64,000 nt of DNA, taken from the NCBI GenBank assembly GCA_916613615.1, contig OU744737.1, positions 5,848,001 to 5,912,000 on the forward strand. The letters run 5' to 3'. Of this stretch, positions 22,978 through 36,561 are shown in pieces. Position 1 is the stretch's first letter, and each line of letters starts with the position of its first letter. Both the position numbers and the translations under genes were made by a program. Under the pieces are notes generated by a model. That model was not told where the DNA came from and did no database searches. It was given only the letters and a program-made list of their open reading frames with translations. Source of the DNA: Steromphala cineraria (lineage: Eukaryota; Mollusca; Gastropoda; Trochida; Trochidae).

Positions 22978-23998
22978 TTAAAGACTTTCTTTTGATGACT
23001 GTGGGAAAAAAAATATGAGGCGCATCGTAATGTTTTTTTATATATTTATAAAGAGGCACAGTGTATCTAGAAGTCCATGTAAAAAGAATTATTGTGTGTG
23101 CATAAATAAACATTTTACAAGGCTCTAAATAAAAATCCGGGATCCGCGAAATAGATACACCAATTGTTGTAAAAGACCCGGGACTCGCTACATAAAAATA
23201 TTCAGTGGGCGGTGCAATCAGGATATAACGGTGGCTGGCACCGGACAAAACAATGTCGCCACGGGGGCTAGTTGAGCAAAAATATATAGCCGCATCGTAA
23301 GGGTTAAGAGAGCACCCCAAACTTTTTTGGACAATCATTATCATTCTTGAAGAACGTGCATCGTTTAAGTTCTAATCACAAAGGGAGATAACTCTAATGC
23401 AAGTTTGTAACAAGATGTGTTACACATTGCACCTCACATCACATTACCATCTTCAAAGTAAATCCGAAAATGACTATCTTTAATTTGCCACACCATAAAC
23501 AAATCAGTAATTTCATCTATTTTCACAGACATCATTTCCTATATTTTTAGCTTTAGTTTTCTGTATGTGGTGCTCTTACGTTTTATTGAGTCAATAACAG
23601 CTGTAACTCAAAAGGATAAGATGAAATTTAGCATAGCAAAACGGTCAAGTTGACAGAATGTCAATAATGATACTTATTGTTAACATAATCATGGAATCAT
23701 TAAAAACTTGGCGTGCCGATATCATAAACAACATTCTGATTGTGATGGAAGGGAGACAACTGGTCCAGTTTCAAATATATCACACAATTGCCGTATTATT
23801 TGGTTCCAACTAGCAAAAGAGTTTAAAGATCAAAACTTAATACTACATGTATTACAAATCATTCCAGACTGGTCTAATTACAGGAACTCTAACCAATTTT
23901 CCAGTACCTGTTTTAGCCTAACCTCAAATGAATAATCAATGCTTAAAAAGTAAGTTAAGGACCACCCTAAATTTCATTCTTATGATCAATATGATCCC

Positions 23999-24100
23999 TT
24001 AAAGGGACAGTCCTACAGGGTTTTTTTTGTGGAAACAAAATTCAATAGCACTTGCCATTTATGATTATATATAACATGATAATTCCACACTTATTTTCAT
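23999..24100. mobile_element. MITE-a, right end deleted (unit 3)
   Basis: Same truncation and junction as in unit 2. Confidence 0.75.
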
Positions 24101-24349
24101 CTCAACAAATAAAAACAATAAACGAGTGCAAAATTCAAGGTTTGGGAACTTAACTTCTTATCATAGCGCCCACTCCGAGTTGGGAATTGTCTTATTTGAT
24201 GTTTTGATGTCTTTTTATGGATTGGGTTACCTCCCTTAGACCAGTGTTGACAAAGGATATTTACATTTTAGACTTCAAATGTCTGTACCTCCAAAATGGT
24301 TACAGATTATTCCACCAGCTTGTCCGCGCACGACTTGCAGCTTCTTAAT

Positions 24350-24850
24350 TCTTGTTTGCACATACACAAATTATACATGTAAATAAAGACAATTCTCTCC
24401 ACTACACGATGACGAAAACAGACTTAAAATATATCCAATGGTTCGGGACCTATTGAGGCCCACGGTAATTTGATTGAAAACATGATATTAGCGACAGCTG
24501 TCGCATCGCTCACCGTTTCTTTACTTTTTCATTCTCATTAACAAATAATACATCCAAATGAAGACAATTCTCTCCTCTACACGATGGTGAAAACACACTT
24601 TGAATATCTCCAATGGTTCGGGAGCAATTGATGCCTACGTTGGGGGCCGTCGGTAAATTAGATGGAAATAAATTATATTTGTGACAGATGGCGCATCGTT
24701 CACCGTTTCTTTACTTTTTCATGCTCATAAACAAATAATACATGCAAATAAAGACAATTCTCTCCTCTAAACAATGGTATAAACAATTTTCAAGTGTATC
24801 TAATGGTTCGGAAGATAGGAATGCCGCACGGTGACTGCCGTCGGTTAATT
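24350..24850 (-). repeat. Three diverged inverted satellite monomers (unit 3)
   Basis: All three monomers are present. Confidence 0.7.
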
Positions 24851-25962
24851 TGAGGGAAAAAATATAGAAACTTTACACTGATAGATTTGATCCATTTTAA
24901 TAACAATAATTTGTGTGCATTCAACAATACTTATTTTAGAACGGAGATCAAATTGCAAAACGTCATTGCCTTTGCCTTAAAGTTCTCTTTCCAATGAGCC
25001 TGTCAACGTGTTCATAGCTTTTATAGTAAGAACGCTACATGAAGAACAGTTTTTACTACGCTTCTTACTATAAATCCCTTATATGGCTTTCCTTATAAGG
25101 AAGATTTGTGTATCATTGCGCGTGTGAAAGAGCGCCCCTTTCATTGTTTAAAAGCTACGCGCCTGTGTTATGTTTCCCCCCATTGTACACTGGAATATCA
25201 AGTCAGTGCAGTCACCTTGAGATATAACTGCTTAGGTTTTAGGAATATTGCTTATTAGCCTTTGTTTACTTTCATAGTAAACGAAATTGAGAGGCTCAGT
25301 GCATCCCTTTTCTAATTTCCTTCAAACCAATAACCCAATGATTACATCTCAGAAAGAATATTTCATTATTTTTCTTGCACATCTTTTCCAAGATCTGAAC
25401 CGCTCTTTAGTATTTCTATGCTAAGATTCCTCTATTTGAAAATATAAGGATTATGTTTATGCACTTCTCCCTAAAGGAGTCGTCAATGAGTTCATTCATG
25501 GATTGGAGAGACCGTATAGTGTTACATTTCAGAGCAGGATGCATGCTTTTCTCGCAAAAGACGGGCATTGACGCGCTCCAACACACATTGCTAGGCTTTG
25601 CTTTGGTTTGTGGAGTTGAAAACAAGTATAAGATTAAAATTGGTTAAGTTTGATAAATTTGGCTCTGATTTTTACATTTTTCATGTTTTTTATGCTGCCA
25701 ATTTGTTACTATGCATTTCTTGGCTCTGTGAATAAGGATGTAGCAGCTATAAATAGTATTTTCGAGCTAAACAACACATATAAAAGGGCTCGAAATGGTC
25801 AAAAGCACATTCGGACCTAAAACAACACATCAAAAAGCTCAAACCCCACAAAAGCAACCCCCCTACATGACTCCCTACAATGAATTCATTCTTGCATTCG
25901 CGATTTTTTGTTTTGCCTTCACGAATCTAAAGTCTTAGTGCTAAAATTCCATTCCAATCACA

Positions 25963-26044
25963 GCAAGCTTCGTGGTCTAGTGCTAAAAGCCTTTGCCTCT
26001 GAATCCAAAGTCCTAACTTTTAGGGTTCAAAACCCGCTTCAGGC
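25963..26044 (+). repeat. tRNA-derived SINE-like element (unit 3)
   Basis: A box at 25973, B box at 26024, identical to unit 2. Confidence 0.55.
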
Positions 26045-26630
26045 AACAAACTTTTGCAGATCAAACTTGTTATTGTTTTTGCTTAGGTAGAACATCTTTT
26101 GGTCACATTACAGTTAAATGGCATAAAATATTTACAGCCCTAGTTAGGTATTGTAACTAATAGGTAGATTAATTGGATACATAATTTCGAATACTAAACG
26201 TATTAGCGATTTTTTCTTGATTTTTCCATAAAATCAAGCATTTTAGAGATATTATGTATAAATGGATATATTTGCACATCCAGTGATGAGATATGAACTT
26301 CAATCATCATATTAGATATTTTGTAGCTTATCAAAACCAAGTAAAATGTTAAGAAAGATACTCTGTGTCACTTTAAGCCAAAATGGGGGTCAGTGGTTAT
26401 TGCTAGATATTTTAAAATATTCTTGTACAACTATGCATAAGTGTTACATTGATGATGAGATGTTTGAAAAAAATACATTTGGCAATGTCATGATTTTCAC
26501 AATAAAGAAGTTGTTATCCAGAAAGTCTTGGTAAGCTTGTACATAGGTAATGTAGAAAGATTAGCCCTTGTTGGAAAAAGCTGCTTGGTAGCTTCGGAGG
26601 ATTTTCAAGTTTGAAACAGTTTCTTTCCAG

Positions 26631-27585
26631 AAAGTTACGACAACACTGGTGTGGACTACTGGCTCTCCTGTTAACGTCTGCATTGATATACGTCGTCGTC
26701 TACCATATTGAAGATGATGTCAGAAACATTTACCTCTCCATGCGTGTCAGTGCCTCCTACATGTTTCTTCCTGAACCTACAGATTCATCCCCAGTCGACT
26801 GTAGCGCACTTTTTAATGGCAAGAAAAGTGAAATCCTTAAAGCAAGCCTTTCCAAAGAAGATCCGTCACTTGGTGGTGTACCGACCCCTGAACAATCATG
26901 TCATAATTTCAAAAAGAGGCGGAAATATATTTTGAGTGTGACTCCAGAAGAGTCTGATTTTCCAATAGCTTTCAGTCTTCTGGTTTATAAAAACAGTCAC
27001 CAAGTTGAGAGACTACTACGCGCAGTGTACCGACCCAGCAATATCTATTGTATTCATGTTGACCTCAAATCGGCGGCCATCTTGGAGGAGATGAAACGGC
27101 TTGTTGACTGTTTTGACAACGTTTTCCTCTCCTCCCGTCAAATTAACGTACACTGGGGAGAGTTCTCTGTGCTGGAGCCCGAGCTTGTGTGTATGGAGGA
27201 CTTGATGAAATCAAGCACTAGGTGGCGCTACTTCATCAATCTGACAGGTCAGGAATACCCGCTGAAAACCAACTGGCAGCTGGTGCAGATTCTGAAGGCA
27301 TACCATGGAGCCAACGATGTCTCCGGAACAGTTGCAAGGTAAAGATGACAATCTCTGGTGGAAATTCTTCAAGGTTGCACTCAACAATAACAATAATTGA
27401 TGATAAGTCAGACTGATATAAAAGGAAAGAATCGCTCTTGATTATCTCCAATAGATTTATGACAGTTACAGAAATCTAACATGACAATAAGGAAACATAT
27501 TTTTTGGGATAATCAAACTTTTTATTCTATTAAAGCTATATTTCAACCATAAATCCTAATGTCAGAATCAAAGTTCTGGTGTAGA

Positions 27586-27620
<35 letters not shown>

Positions 27621-28668
27621 AATTATAATTTCAGATACAGCGAGAATATACGCAGGTTTTGGCGAGCAGGCTCGGTCCCACACAACCTCACTCCTGTTAT
27701 CGGCTCCGTCCATGTTGTCGTCAACCGCCATTTTGTCAACTTCTCCGTCAATGACCCGATAGCAAAAGACTTCAGGGAATGGCTAAAACACACCGAGATC
27801 CCAGATGAGACATACTTTCCCACCCTCAACTTCAACCCCAAGCTTAGGATACCTGGAACTTTTAAAGGTAAAGAGGGAATGTAGAAAGAAATTTATATCC
27901 AGAAAATTGATTTTATGAATAAATAAGAGTTGCAAAGACCCAGAGCAAGGTCCATGCCTTGGCTCTGTGAAGATAATTTTCATAGGTTCTTTTATTTTAT
28001 GGCTTTCTTGCATGTCAAAACACCAATAATAAAGATATTTATTTAAAAATTCTTCTTCAATTTTTCAAAAAAGGACAATTACATGACAATTATTAGTTTC
28101 CAATGGAAAGCAAAACATCTACATGGAAACATCACTCGAACTTGTCTTTCTGAGGCAGAAGATAAAAGTGTCTGAAGTGTACCTCAATAAAACTTGATAT
28201 CTGAATTAATAAACATGTAAAGATGTGCCTTTTGAGGTTTGCAAACTATTTTGAATACACATGTATATGTTTAGTGATTTTTTAAATGTTTTGAATTATT
28301 TGGGACCAGAGCGATATGCCAACAGTTGATGTTTTAACATCTTATTCTAAACAGGTGCCCCAAGAGAAGAACCGTTCCTCGCCCGCTACAAGAACTGGGA
28401 TCACGCTCTCCTGTTCTTCAAGGACGACTGTCAAGGTCGGTACCATCGAGAGATTTGCATTCTGGGAGCAGGAGACCTGCCGTCACTTGTTGAACGTAAA
28501 CATCTTTTTGCAAACAAGCTAGAGGAAGACTTCCAGCCTTCTGCCTACAACTGTCTGGAGCAATGGTACGTCAACATGACACTGGCTGAACAACAGGGCC
28601 AGAGAGATTTCGATACAAGCTTCTACAGTAAGCTAGATTTTGTTTTAAATCAGGTTGGTGCAAGATAG
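26631..28668 (+). CDS. GT14 beta-1,6-GlcNAc transferase (GCNT family), copy 3
   Basis: Exons are 26631-27338, 27635-27867 and 28355-28668. The exon 1 product is the same as that of copy 2; the only change I noticed there is a silent GGT to GGA in the codon after YH. It has the same AAG at the expected start position. A possible AATAAA is at 29894. Confidence 0.85.
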
Positions 28669-29215
28669 CAATTATGTCTTGTGATTTGAAAACATGTGAT
28701 ACAAAAACTTGTTTCTGCAACCGTCTGGAGCAATGGTACGTCAACATGACACTGGCTGAACAACGGGGCCAGAGAGATTTCGATACAAGCTTCTACAGTA
28801 AGCTAGATTTTGTTTTAAATCAGGTTGGTGCAAGATAGCAATTATGTCTTGTGATTTGAAAACATGTGATACAAAAACTTGTTTCTGCAACCGTCTGGAG
28901 CAATGGTACGTCAACATGACACTGGCTGAACAATGGGGCCAGAGAGATTTCGATACAAGCTTCTACAGTAAGCTAGATTTTGTTTTAAATCAGGTTGGTG
29001 CAAGATAGCAATTATGTCTTGTGATTTGAAAACATGTGATACAAAAACTTGTTTCTGCAACCGTCTGGAGCAATGGTACGTCAACATGACACTGGCTGAA
29101 CAATGGGGCCAGAGAGATTTCGATACAAGCTTCTACAGTAAGCTAGATTTTGTTTAAATCAGGTTGGTGCAAACAACGTGGCAAGAGCGATTTGGACATA
29201 AGCTTCTACAGTATG
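28553..29215 (+). repeat. Exon-3-tail tandem array, 4 x 170 bp (unit 3)
   Basis: Copies start at 28553, 28723, 28893 and 29063. The structure matches unit 2, so the expansion predates the unit 2/3 duplication. Confidence 0.9.
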
Positions 29216-29295
29216 TGAGTAACACCGAAGCAATGATGATATTGTGTTGCCATGGCAATGAAAATGTGCTTCCACCTGTTTGAATAATTGAACTA

Positions 29296-29454
29296 CAGTA
29301 GAACACGGATATAGCGAACAATCGGATATAGCGAACACATGTTTAAGTCCCTTCCCTATATTATATCATTTAAATTATATGCGTATAGCAAACACCGGAC
29401 ATAGCGAACTGAATTCTTTGGTCCCTTGGGCTTTGTTATATCCGAGTTCTACTG
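29296..29454. mobile_element. pogo/Tc1-like MITE, 159 bp (unit 3)
   Basis: Same insertion site, ends and TA duplication as in unit 2. Confidence 0.85.
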
Positions 29455-30518
29455 TATTTCAATTTCCGCATGGAGTTGAAGCGGATATTTTTTAGCACAA
29501 ATGATCATTTTTGTTTTTGTAATTTGCTTGTATTTGGAACTGTTTGAATGACTAAAGATGAGACTTTTCAAGGTGACAGAGTTTGACATCAGTAACTCCA
29601 CATCTTTCGGCATTTGGGTTTATTGTCTCCAGTACTTACAGATTACTGGAAGGCACCTGGAGGCAGGTTGCAAATCAAACAGCTGCTATTAGTCCACCAG
29701 GTAGGAGTATGAGTGGACAATTGTTTCAGTTATGTTCAAATCTGTATCTCATTCATTGACGCAATTTTTTGTAAATCCTTATTGTCAGTGTGTAGTTTCA
29801 TTAAGTGGCAAGCATACTTTCCAGTCTGTGAAGAAATGATGGTTGCATGTTATATATTTATTTCCGTTTATTTATGTTGTGGTAAATCTTCATAATAAAA
29901 TATAAATGACGAAATTATATATTGACTTGTAATTCATGAGAGAAGATTGCCTATATATTTTCAGCCAATAATCGTTGAGGAGCCTTACACAAAATATTTT
30001 CTTCCATTAATGCTGGTACTGCTGCTTTTGTAAGAGGGAAGTTCATTGGCTGGTTGTTTGTCGAGTTGAAGAAAGCATTTGACTTGATAGTCTAGGGTAT
30101 TGGAGGAGCTTGGCCGATGCAAATACTGTTTATGTAAAGGATATTAACCTCTCCCTAGGGTTTGGTTGAAAATGTAATCATGAGGGTGAGGGGAAACCCG
30201 CGGGCCAGAGGTCCAAGACTTTCCCCGACCCCGAATATAAGGCAAAGGAAAGGACGACAAATTCAGTCAATATATTGAAAAAAATTAAACTCGGAAAGTA
30301 TCGCACAAACGCAGCCATTTATTGCGAGCTGCCTGCTTAACAGCACGCTCTTCGTGTAGGACATTAAAAATACTCCTTGCATACAATTTTTGAATCAAAT
30401 ATTAATATATATATATCCTTCATATTGCTTTTTGCAAAGCATAGAGCAACATCCCCCATCTTTTAGCATCTTTTGCTACAAAATTGTTTTCCCACTGTTT
30501 ATGTTGGTTTATGAGTTA

Positions 30519-30627
30519 GATAAAACATGACCTATTGGCATTATTGAAAAGTCTGCCCTCCTCCCTCGGGAAATACCTTTGGGCATTGGGCATACTTTTA
30601 AATAATTCCCGCGGGTCATGTTTCATC
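30519..30627. repeat. 109-bp foldback (unit 3)
   Basis: Same arms as in unit 2. Confidence 0.65.
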
Positions 30628-31618
30628 CTACACATATATGATACACATTATTTACTTTTAATTTATGAAATATAGACAAGCAGAACAATGAACCATTGGT
30701 TACAAATAAATCTGCATGATCTGTTTTTTAAGTTTTTAATGACAAACATGTTTTCATTATACACGAAAACATACTTTTGACATTTGTTTCGGATAAACCA
30801 TTTTCTGTTCTAGAAATGAGAACAAGACTCCTTGATATCTTTAAATAGTTTAATTTTGTAATCTGAGAAAGAGGATGAAAATATACCTGTGCAGTGACCT
30901 CCATTTTTATGTACATTTCGTCAAATACTAGCATCTTGACAACTATTTACATGTGCAGATATGTGCTGCTTGCTTTACAGCTATTTACACAAGCTCATAA
31001 ACAGCATTGTGTCCTGAATTCTCTCCCCATAGAGGTAACCCAAGTCATAAAATGCGGATCCAACCTCTGTTGATATAAGCAAAGTTCTTGGGTTTTATGT
31101 GGGTTCTCCTTGCAGCAAACATTTGCACAAAAAACACCCTGAAAATATTCAACCAATGAAAACACTTGTTGCATTGAAAGCTTGCTTGTTGTCATAAAAA
31201 GCTTTTGCCATGATTCAGTCACAAAACTACATTAAACTATGTTTTGCCAAGAGTGAGCAAGTTATTGTTTAACTCCACTCGGGAAATATTTCAACAGTAA
31301 GCAGCATTTATGTCAACAAGACCCAAAGTGTAAAGTGCATATTCGGATAAATTCCAGTTTTCTTGAAACAAACAGAAATGCCAGAGGCTCTAAAAAAATT
31401 GAAAAAGGGTTGCTAATTCCACAACTTACTTCATTGTATCCAATCAGGCTTCTTAGTATTAAAAGCCCGTGAACTGATCTTATAACAACAGAGGATAGAT
31501 CGGAACTTATCACTTGAACTACCATTGGGAGGAGTGAATGTGTTTCCTGCAAAACCACTCTCGGATATTTGTTACATCTCAGGGAAGGATTGTCGCTGTT
31601 GAATCAAGTTCTGTGCAC

Positions 31619-33098
31619 CGAACCATTAGAGATATTTTTATAATTTTTATATCAACTTGTAGAGAAAAGAATTGTCTTTTTTTCCATGTATCATATGTCT
31701 ATGCGCGGACAGGAATAAAGAAGCGGCAAGCGAAAGATAAGTGATCGTTCACACGCGCTACTTGCGCGGCGTTCGCTAATTGAACTTGTATTAACTCGCG
31801 CACCTTGCGGCACTCATATCTCACGAACCATTAGAGATATTTTTATAATTTTTATATCAACTTGTAGAGAAAAGAATTGTCTTTTTTTCCATGTATCATA
31901 TGTCTATGCGCGCAATGAAGAAGCGGTGCGCGCTCTACTTGCGCTCCGGCGTTCGCCAATTGAACTTGTATTTAAATCGCGCACCTTGCGGCACTCATAT
32001 CTCACGAACCATTAGATATATTCTTATAATTTTTATATCAACTTGTAGAGAAAAGAATTGTCTTTTTTTCCATGTATCACATGTCTATGCGCGGACAGGA
32101 ATAAAGAAGCGGCAAGCGAAAGATAAGTGATCGTTCACACGCGCTACTTGCGCGGCGTTCGCTAATTGAACTTGTATTAACTCGCGCACCTTGCGGCACT
32201 CATATCTCACGAACCATTAGAGATATTTTTATAATTTTTATATCAACTTGTAGAGAAAAGAATTGTCTTTTTTTCCATGTATCATATGTCTATGCGCGCA
32301 ATGAAGAAGCGGTGCGCGCTCTACTTGCGCGGCGTTCGCTAATTGAACTTGTATTAACTCGCGCACCTTGCGGCACTCATATCTCACTAACCATTAGAGA
32401 TATTTTTATAATTTTTATATCAACTTGTAGAGAAAAGAATTGTCTTTTTTTCCATGTATCATATGTCTATGCGCGGACAGGAATAAAGAAGCGGCAAGCG
32501 AAAGATAAGTGATCGTTCACACGCGCTACTTGCGCGGCGTTCGCTAATTGAACTTGTATTAACTCGCGCACCTTGCGGCACTCATATCTCACGAACCATT
32601 AGAGATATTTTTATAATTTTTATATCAACTTGTAGAGAAAAGAATTGTCTTTTTTTCCATGTATCATATGTCTATGCGCGCAATGAAGAAGCGGTGCGCG
32701 CTCTACTTGCGCTCCGGCGTTCGCCAATTGAACTTGTATTTAAATCGCGCACCTTGCGGCACTCATATCTCACGAACCATTAGATATATTCTTATAATTT
32801 TTATATCAACTTGTAGAGAAAAGAATTGTTTTTTTTTCCATGTATCACATGTCTATGCGCGGACAGGAATAAAGAAGCGGCAAGCGAAATATAAGTGATC
32901 GTTCACACGCGCTACTTGCGCGCCGGCGTTCGCTAATTGAACTTGTATTTAACTCGCGCATCTTGCGGCACTCAAATCTCACGAACCATTAGAGATATTT
33001 TTATAATTTTTATATCAACTTGTAGAGAAAAGAATTGTCTTTTTTTCCATGTATCATATGTCTATGCGCGCACAAAAATAAAGAAGCGGCGAGCGGAA
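31619..33098 (+). repeat. Direct satellite array, 8 monomers (unit 3)
   Basis: The order is A B' A' B A B' A'' plus the terminal partial monomer. The number is the same as in unit 2 but the internal order differs, so separate exchanges occurred inside the satellite. Confidence 0.95.
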
Positions 33099-34119
33099 TT
33101 AAAGACTTTCTTTTGATGACTGTGGGAAAAAAAATATGAGGCGCATCGTAATGTTTTTTTATATATTTATAAAGAGGCACAGTGTATCTAGAAGTCCATG
33201 TAAAAAGAATTATTGTGTGTGCATAAATAAACATTTTACAAGGCTCTAAATAAAAATCCGGGATCCGCGAAATAGATACACCAATTGTTGTAAAAGACCC
33301 GGGACTCGCTACATAAAAATATTCAGTGGGCGGTGCAATCAGGATATAACGGTGGCTGGCACCGGACAAAACAATGTCGCCACGGGGGCTAGTTGAGCAA
33401 AAATATATAGCCGCATCGTAAGGGTTAAGAGAGCACCCCAAACTTTTTTGGACAATCATTATCATTCTTGAAGAACGTGCATCGTTTAAGTTCTAATCAC
33501 AAAGGGAGATAACTCTAATGCAAGTTTGTAACAAGATGTGTTACACATTGCACCTCACATCACATTACCATCTTCAAAGTAAATCCGAAAATGACTATCT
33601 TTAATTTGCCACACCATAAACAAATCAGTAATTTCATCTATTTTCACAGACATCATTTCCTATATTTTTAGCTTTAGTTTTCTGTATGTGGTGCTCTTAC
33701 GTTTTATTGAGTCAATAACAGCTGTAACTCAAAAGGATAAGATGAAATTTAGCATAGCAAAACGGTCAAGTTGACAGAATGTCAATAATGATACTTATTG
33801 TTAACATAATCATGGAATCATTAAAAACTTGGCGTGCCGATATCATAAACAACATTCTGATTGTGATGGAAGGGAGACAACTGGTCCAGTTTCAAATATA
33901 TCACACAATTGCCGTATTATTTGGTTCCAACTAGCAAAAGAGTTTAAAGATCAAAACTTAATACTACATGTATTACAAATCATTCCAGACTGGTCTAATT
34001 ACAGGAACTCTAACCAATTTTCCAGTACCTGTTTTAGCCTAACCTCAAATGAATAATCAATGCTTAAAAAGTAAGTTAAGGACCACCCTAAATTTCATTC
34101 TTATGATCAATATGATCCC

Positions 34120-34220
34120 TTAAAGGGACAGTCCTACAGGGTTTTTTTTGTGGAAACAAAATTCAATAGCACTTGCCATTTATGATTATATATAACATGA
34201 TAATTCCACACTTATTTTCA
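34120..34220. mobile_element. MITE-a, right end deleted (unit 4)
   Basis: Same junction as in units 2 and 3, showing that the unit 4 front shares their history. Confidence 0.75.
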
Positions 34221-34470
34221 TCTCAACAAATAAAAACAATAAACGAGTGCAAAATTCAAGGTTTGGGAACTTAACTTCTTATCATAGCGCCCACTCCGAG
34301 TTGGGAATTGTCTTATTTGATGTTTTGATGTCTTTTTATGGATTGGGTTACCTCCCTTAGACCAGTGTTGACAAAGGATATTTACATTTTAGACTTCAAA
34401 TGTCTGTACCTCCAAAATGGTTACAGATTATTCCACCAGCTTGTCCGCGCACGACTTGCAGCTTCTTAAT

Positions 34471-34780
34471 TCTTGTTTGCACATACACAAATTATACATG
34501 TAAATAAAGACAATTCTCTCCACTACACGATGACGAAAACAGACTTAAAATATATCCAATGGTTCGGGACCTATTGAGGCCCACGGTAATTTGATTGAAA
34601 ACATGATATTAGCGACAGCTGTCGCATCGCTCACCGTTTCTTTACTTTTTCATGCTCATAAACAAATAATACATGCAAATAAAGACAATTCTCTCCTCTA
34701 AACAATGGTATAAACAATTTTCAAGTGTATCTAATGGTTCGGAAGATAGGAATGCCGCACGGTGACTGCCGTCGGTTAAT
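34471..34780 (-). repeat. Two inverted satellite monomers, middle one lost (unit 4)
   Basis: The CACCGTTTCTTTACTTTTTC that precedes the middle monomer elsewhere is here joined directly to ATGCTCATAAAC of the last monomer. About 186-190 bp are lost, one monomer, as expected for homologous exchange between neighbours. Confidence 0.8.
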
Positions 34781-35893
34781 TTGAGGGAAAAAATATAGAA
34801 ACTTTACACTGATAGATTTGATCCATTTTAATAACAATAATTTGTGTGCATTCAACAATACTTATTTTAGAACGGAGATCAAATTGCAAAACGTCATTGC
34901 CTTTGCCTTAAAGTTCTCTTTCCAATGAGCCTGTCAACGTGTTCATAGCTTTTATAGTAAGAACGCTACATGAAGAACAGTTTTTACTACGCTTCTTACT
35001 ATAAATCCCTTATATGGCTTTCCTTATAAGGAAGATTTGTGTATCATTGCGCGTGTGAAAGAGCGCCCCTTTCATTGTTTAAAAGCTACGCGCCTGTGTC
35101 ATGTTTCCCCCCATTGTACACTGGAATATCAAGTCAGTGCAGTCACCTTGAGATATAACTGCTTAGGTTTTAGGAATATTGCTTATTAGCCTTTGTTTAC
35201 TTTCATAGTAAACGAAATTGAGAGGCTCAGTGCATCCCTTTTCTAATTTCCTTCAAACCAATAACCCAATGATTACATCTCAGAAAGAATATTTCATTAT
35301 TTTTCTTGCACATCTTTTCCAAGATCTGAACCGCTCTTTAGTATTTCTATGCTAAGATTCCTCTATTTGAAAATATAAGGATTATGTTTATGCACTTCTC
35401 CCTAAAGGAGTCGTCAATGAGTTCATTCATGGATTGGAGAGACCGTATAGTGTTACATTTCAGAGCAGGATGCATGCTTTTCTCGCAAAAGACGGGCATT
35501 GACGCGCTCCAACACACATTGCTAGGCTTTGCTTTGGTTTGTGGAGTTGAAAACAAGTATAAGATTAAAATTGGTTAAGTTTGATAAATTTGGCTCTGAT
35601 TTTTACATTTTTCATGTTTTTTATGCTGCCAATTTGTTACTATGCATTTCTTGGCTCTGTGAATAAGGATGTAGCAGCTATAAATAGTATTTTCGAGCTA
35701 AACAACACATATAAAAGGGCTCGAAATGGTCAAAAGCACATTCGGACCTAAAACAACACATCAAAAAGCTCAAACCCCACAAAAGCAACCCCCCTACATG
35801 ACTCCCTACAATGAATTCATTCTTGCATTCGCGATTTTTTGTTTTGCCTTCACGAATCTAAAGTCTTAGTGCTAAAATTCCATTCCAATCACA

Positions 35894-35975
35894 GCAAGCT
35901 TCGTGGTCTAGTGCTAAAAGCCTTTGCCTCTGAATCCAAAGTCCTAACTTTTAGGGTTCAAAACCCGCTTCAGGC
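35894..35975 (+). repeat. tRNA-derived SINE-like element (unit 4)
   Basis: A box at 35904, B box at 35955, of unit-2/3 type. Confidence 0.55.
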
Positions 35976-36561
35976 AACAAACTTTTGCAGATCAAACTTG
36001 TTATTGTTTTTGCTTAGGTAGAACATCTTTTGGTCACATTACAGTTAAATGGCATAAAATATTTACAGCCCTAGTTAGGTATTGTAACTAATAGGTAGAT
36101 TAATTGGATACATAATTTCGAATACTAAACGTATTAGCGATTTTTTCTTGATTTTTCCATAAAATCAAGCATTTTAGAGATATTATGTATAAATGGATAT
36201 ATTTGCACATCCAGTGATGAGATATGAACTTCAATCATCATATTAGATATTTTGTAGCTTATCAAAACCAAGTAAAATGTTAAGAAAGATACTCTGTGTC
36301 ACTTTAAGCCAAAATGGGGGTCAGTGGTTATTGCTAGATATTTTAAAATATTCTTGTACAACTATGCATAAGTGTTACATTGATGATGAGATGTTTGAAA
36401 AAAATACATTTGGCAATGTCATGATTTTCACAATAAAGAAGTTGTTATCCAGAAAGTCTTGGTAAGCTTGTACATAGGTAATGTAGAAAGATTAGCCCTT
36501 GTTGGAAAAAGCTGCTTGGTAGCTTCGGAGGATTTTCAAGTTTGAAACAGTTTCTTTCCAG

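Larger units (their letters stand above)
13401..23517 (+). repeat. Tandem unit 2 (10,117 bp)
   Basis: It is nearly identical to unit 3. Relative to units 1, 5 and 6 it carries a 560-bp deletion in the 5' module that removes half of MITE-a. It has a re-expanded exon-3-tail repeat, a deletion after that repeat, a pogo-like MITE and eight satellite monomers. Confidence 0.95.
23518..33638 (+). repeat. Tandem unit 3 (10,121 bp)
   Basis: It differs from unit 2 by only scattered substitutions and by the order of satellite monomers, including the same 560-bp deletion and the same tail-repeat expansion. It is therefore a very recent duplicate. Confidence 0.95.
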
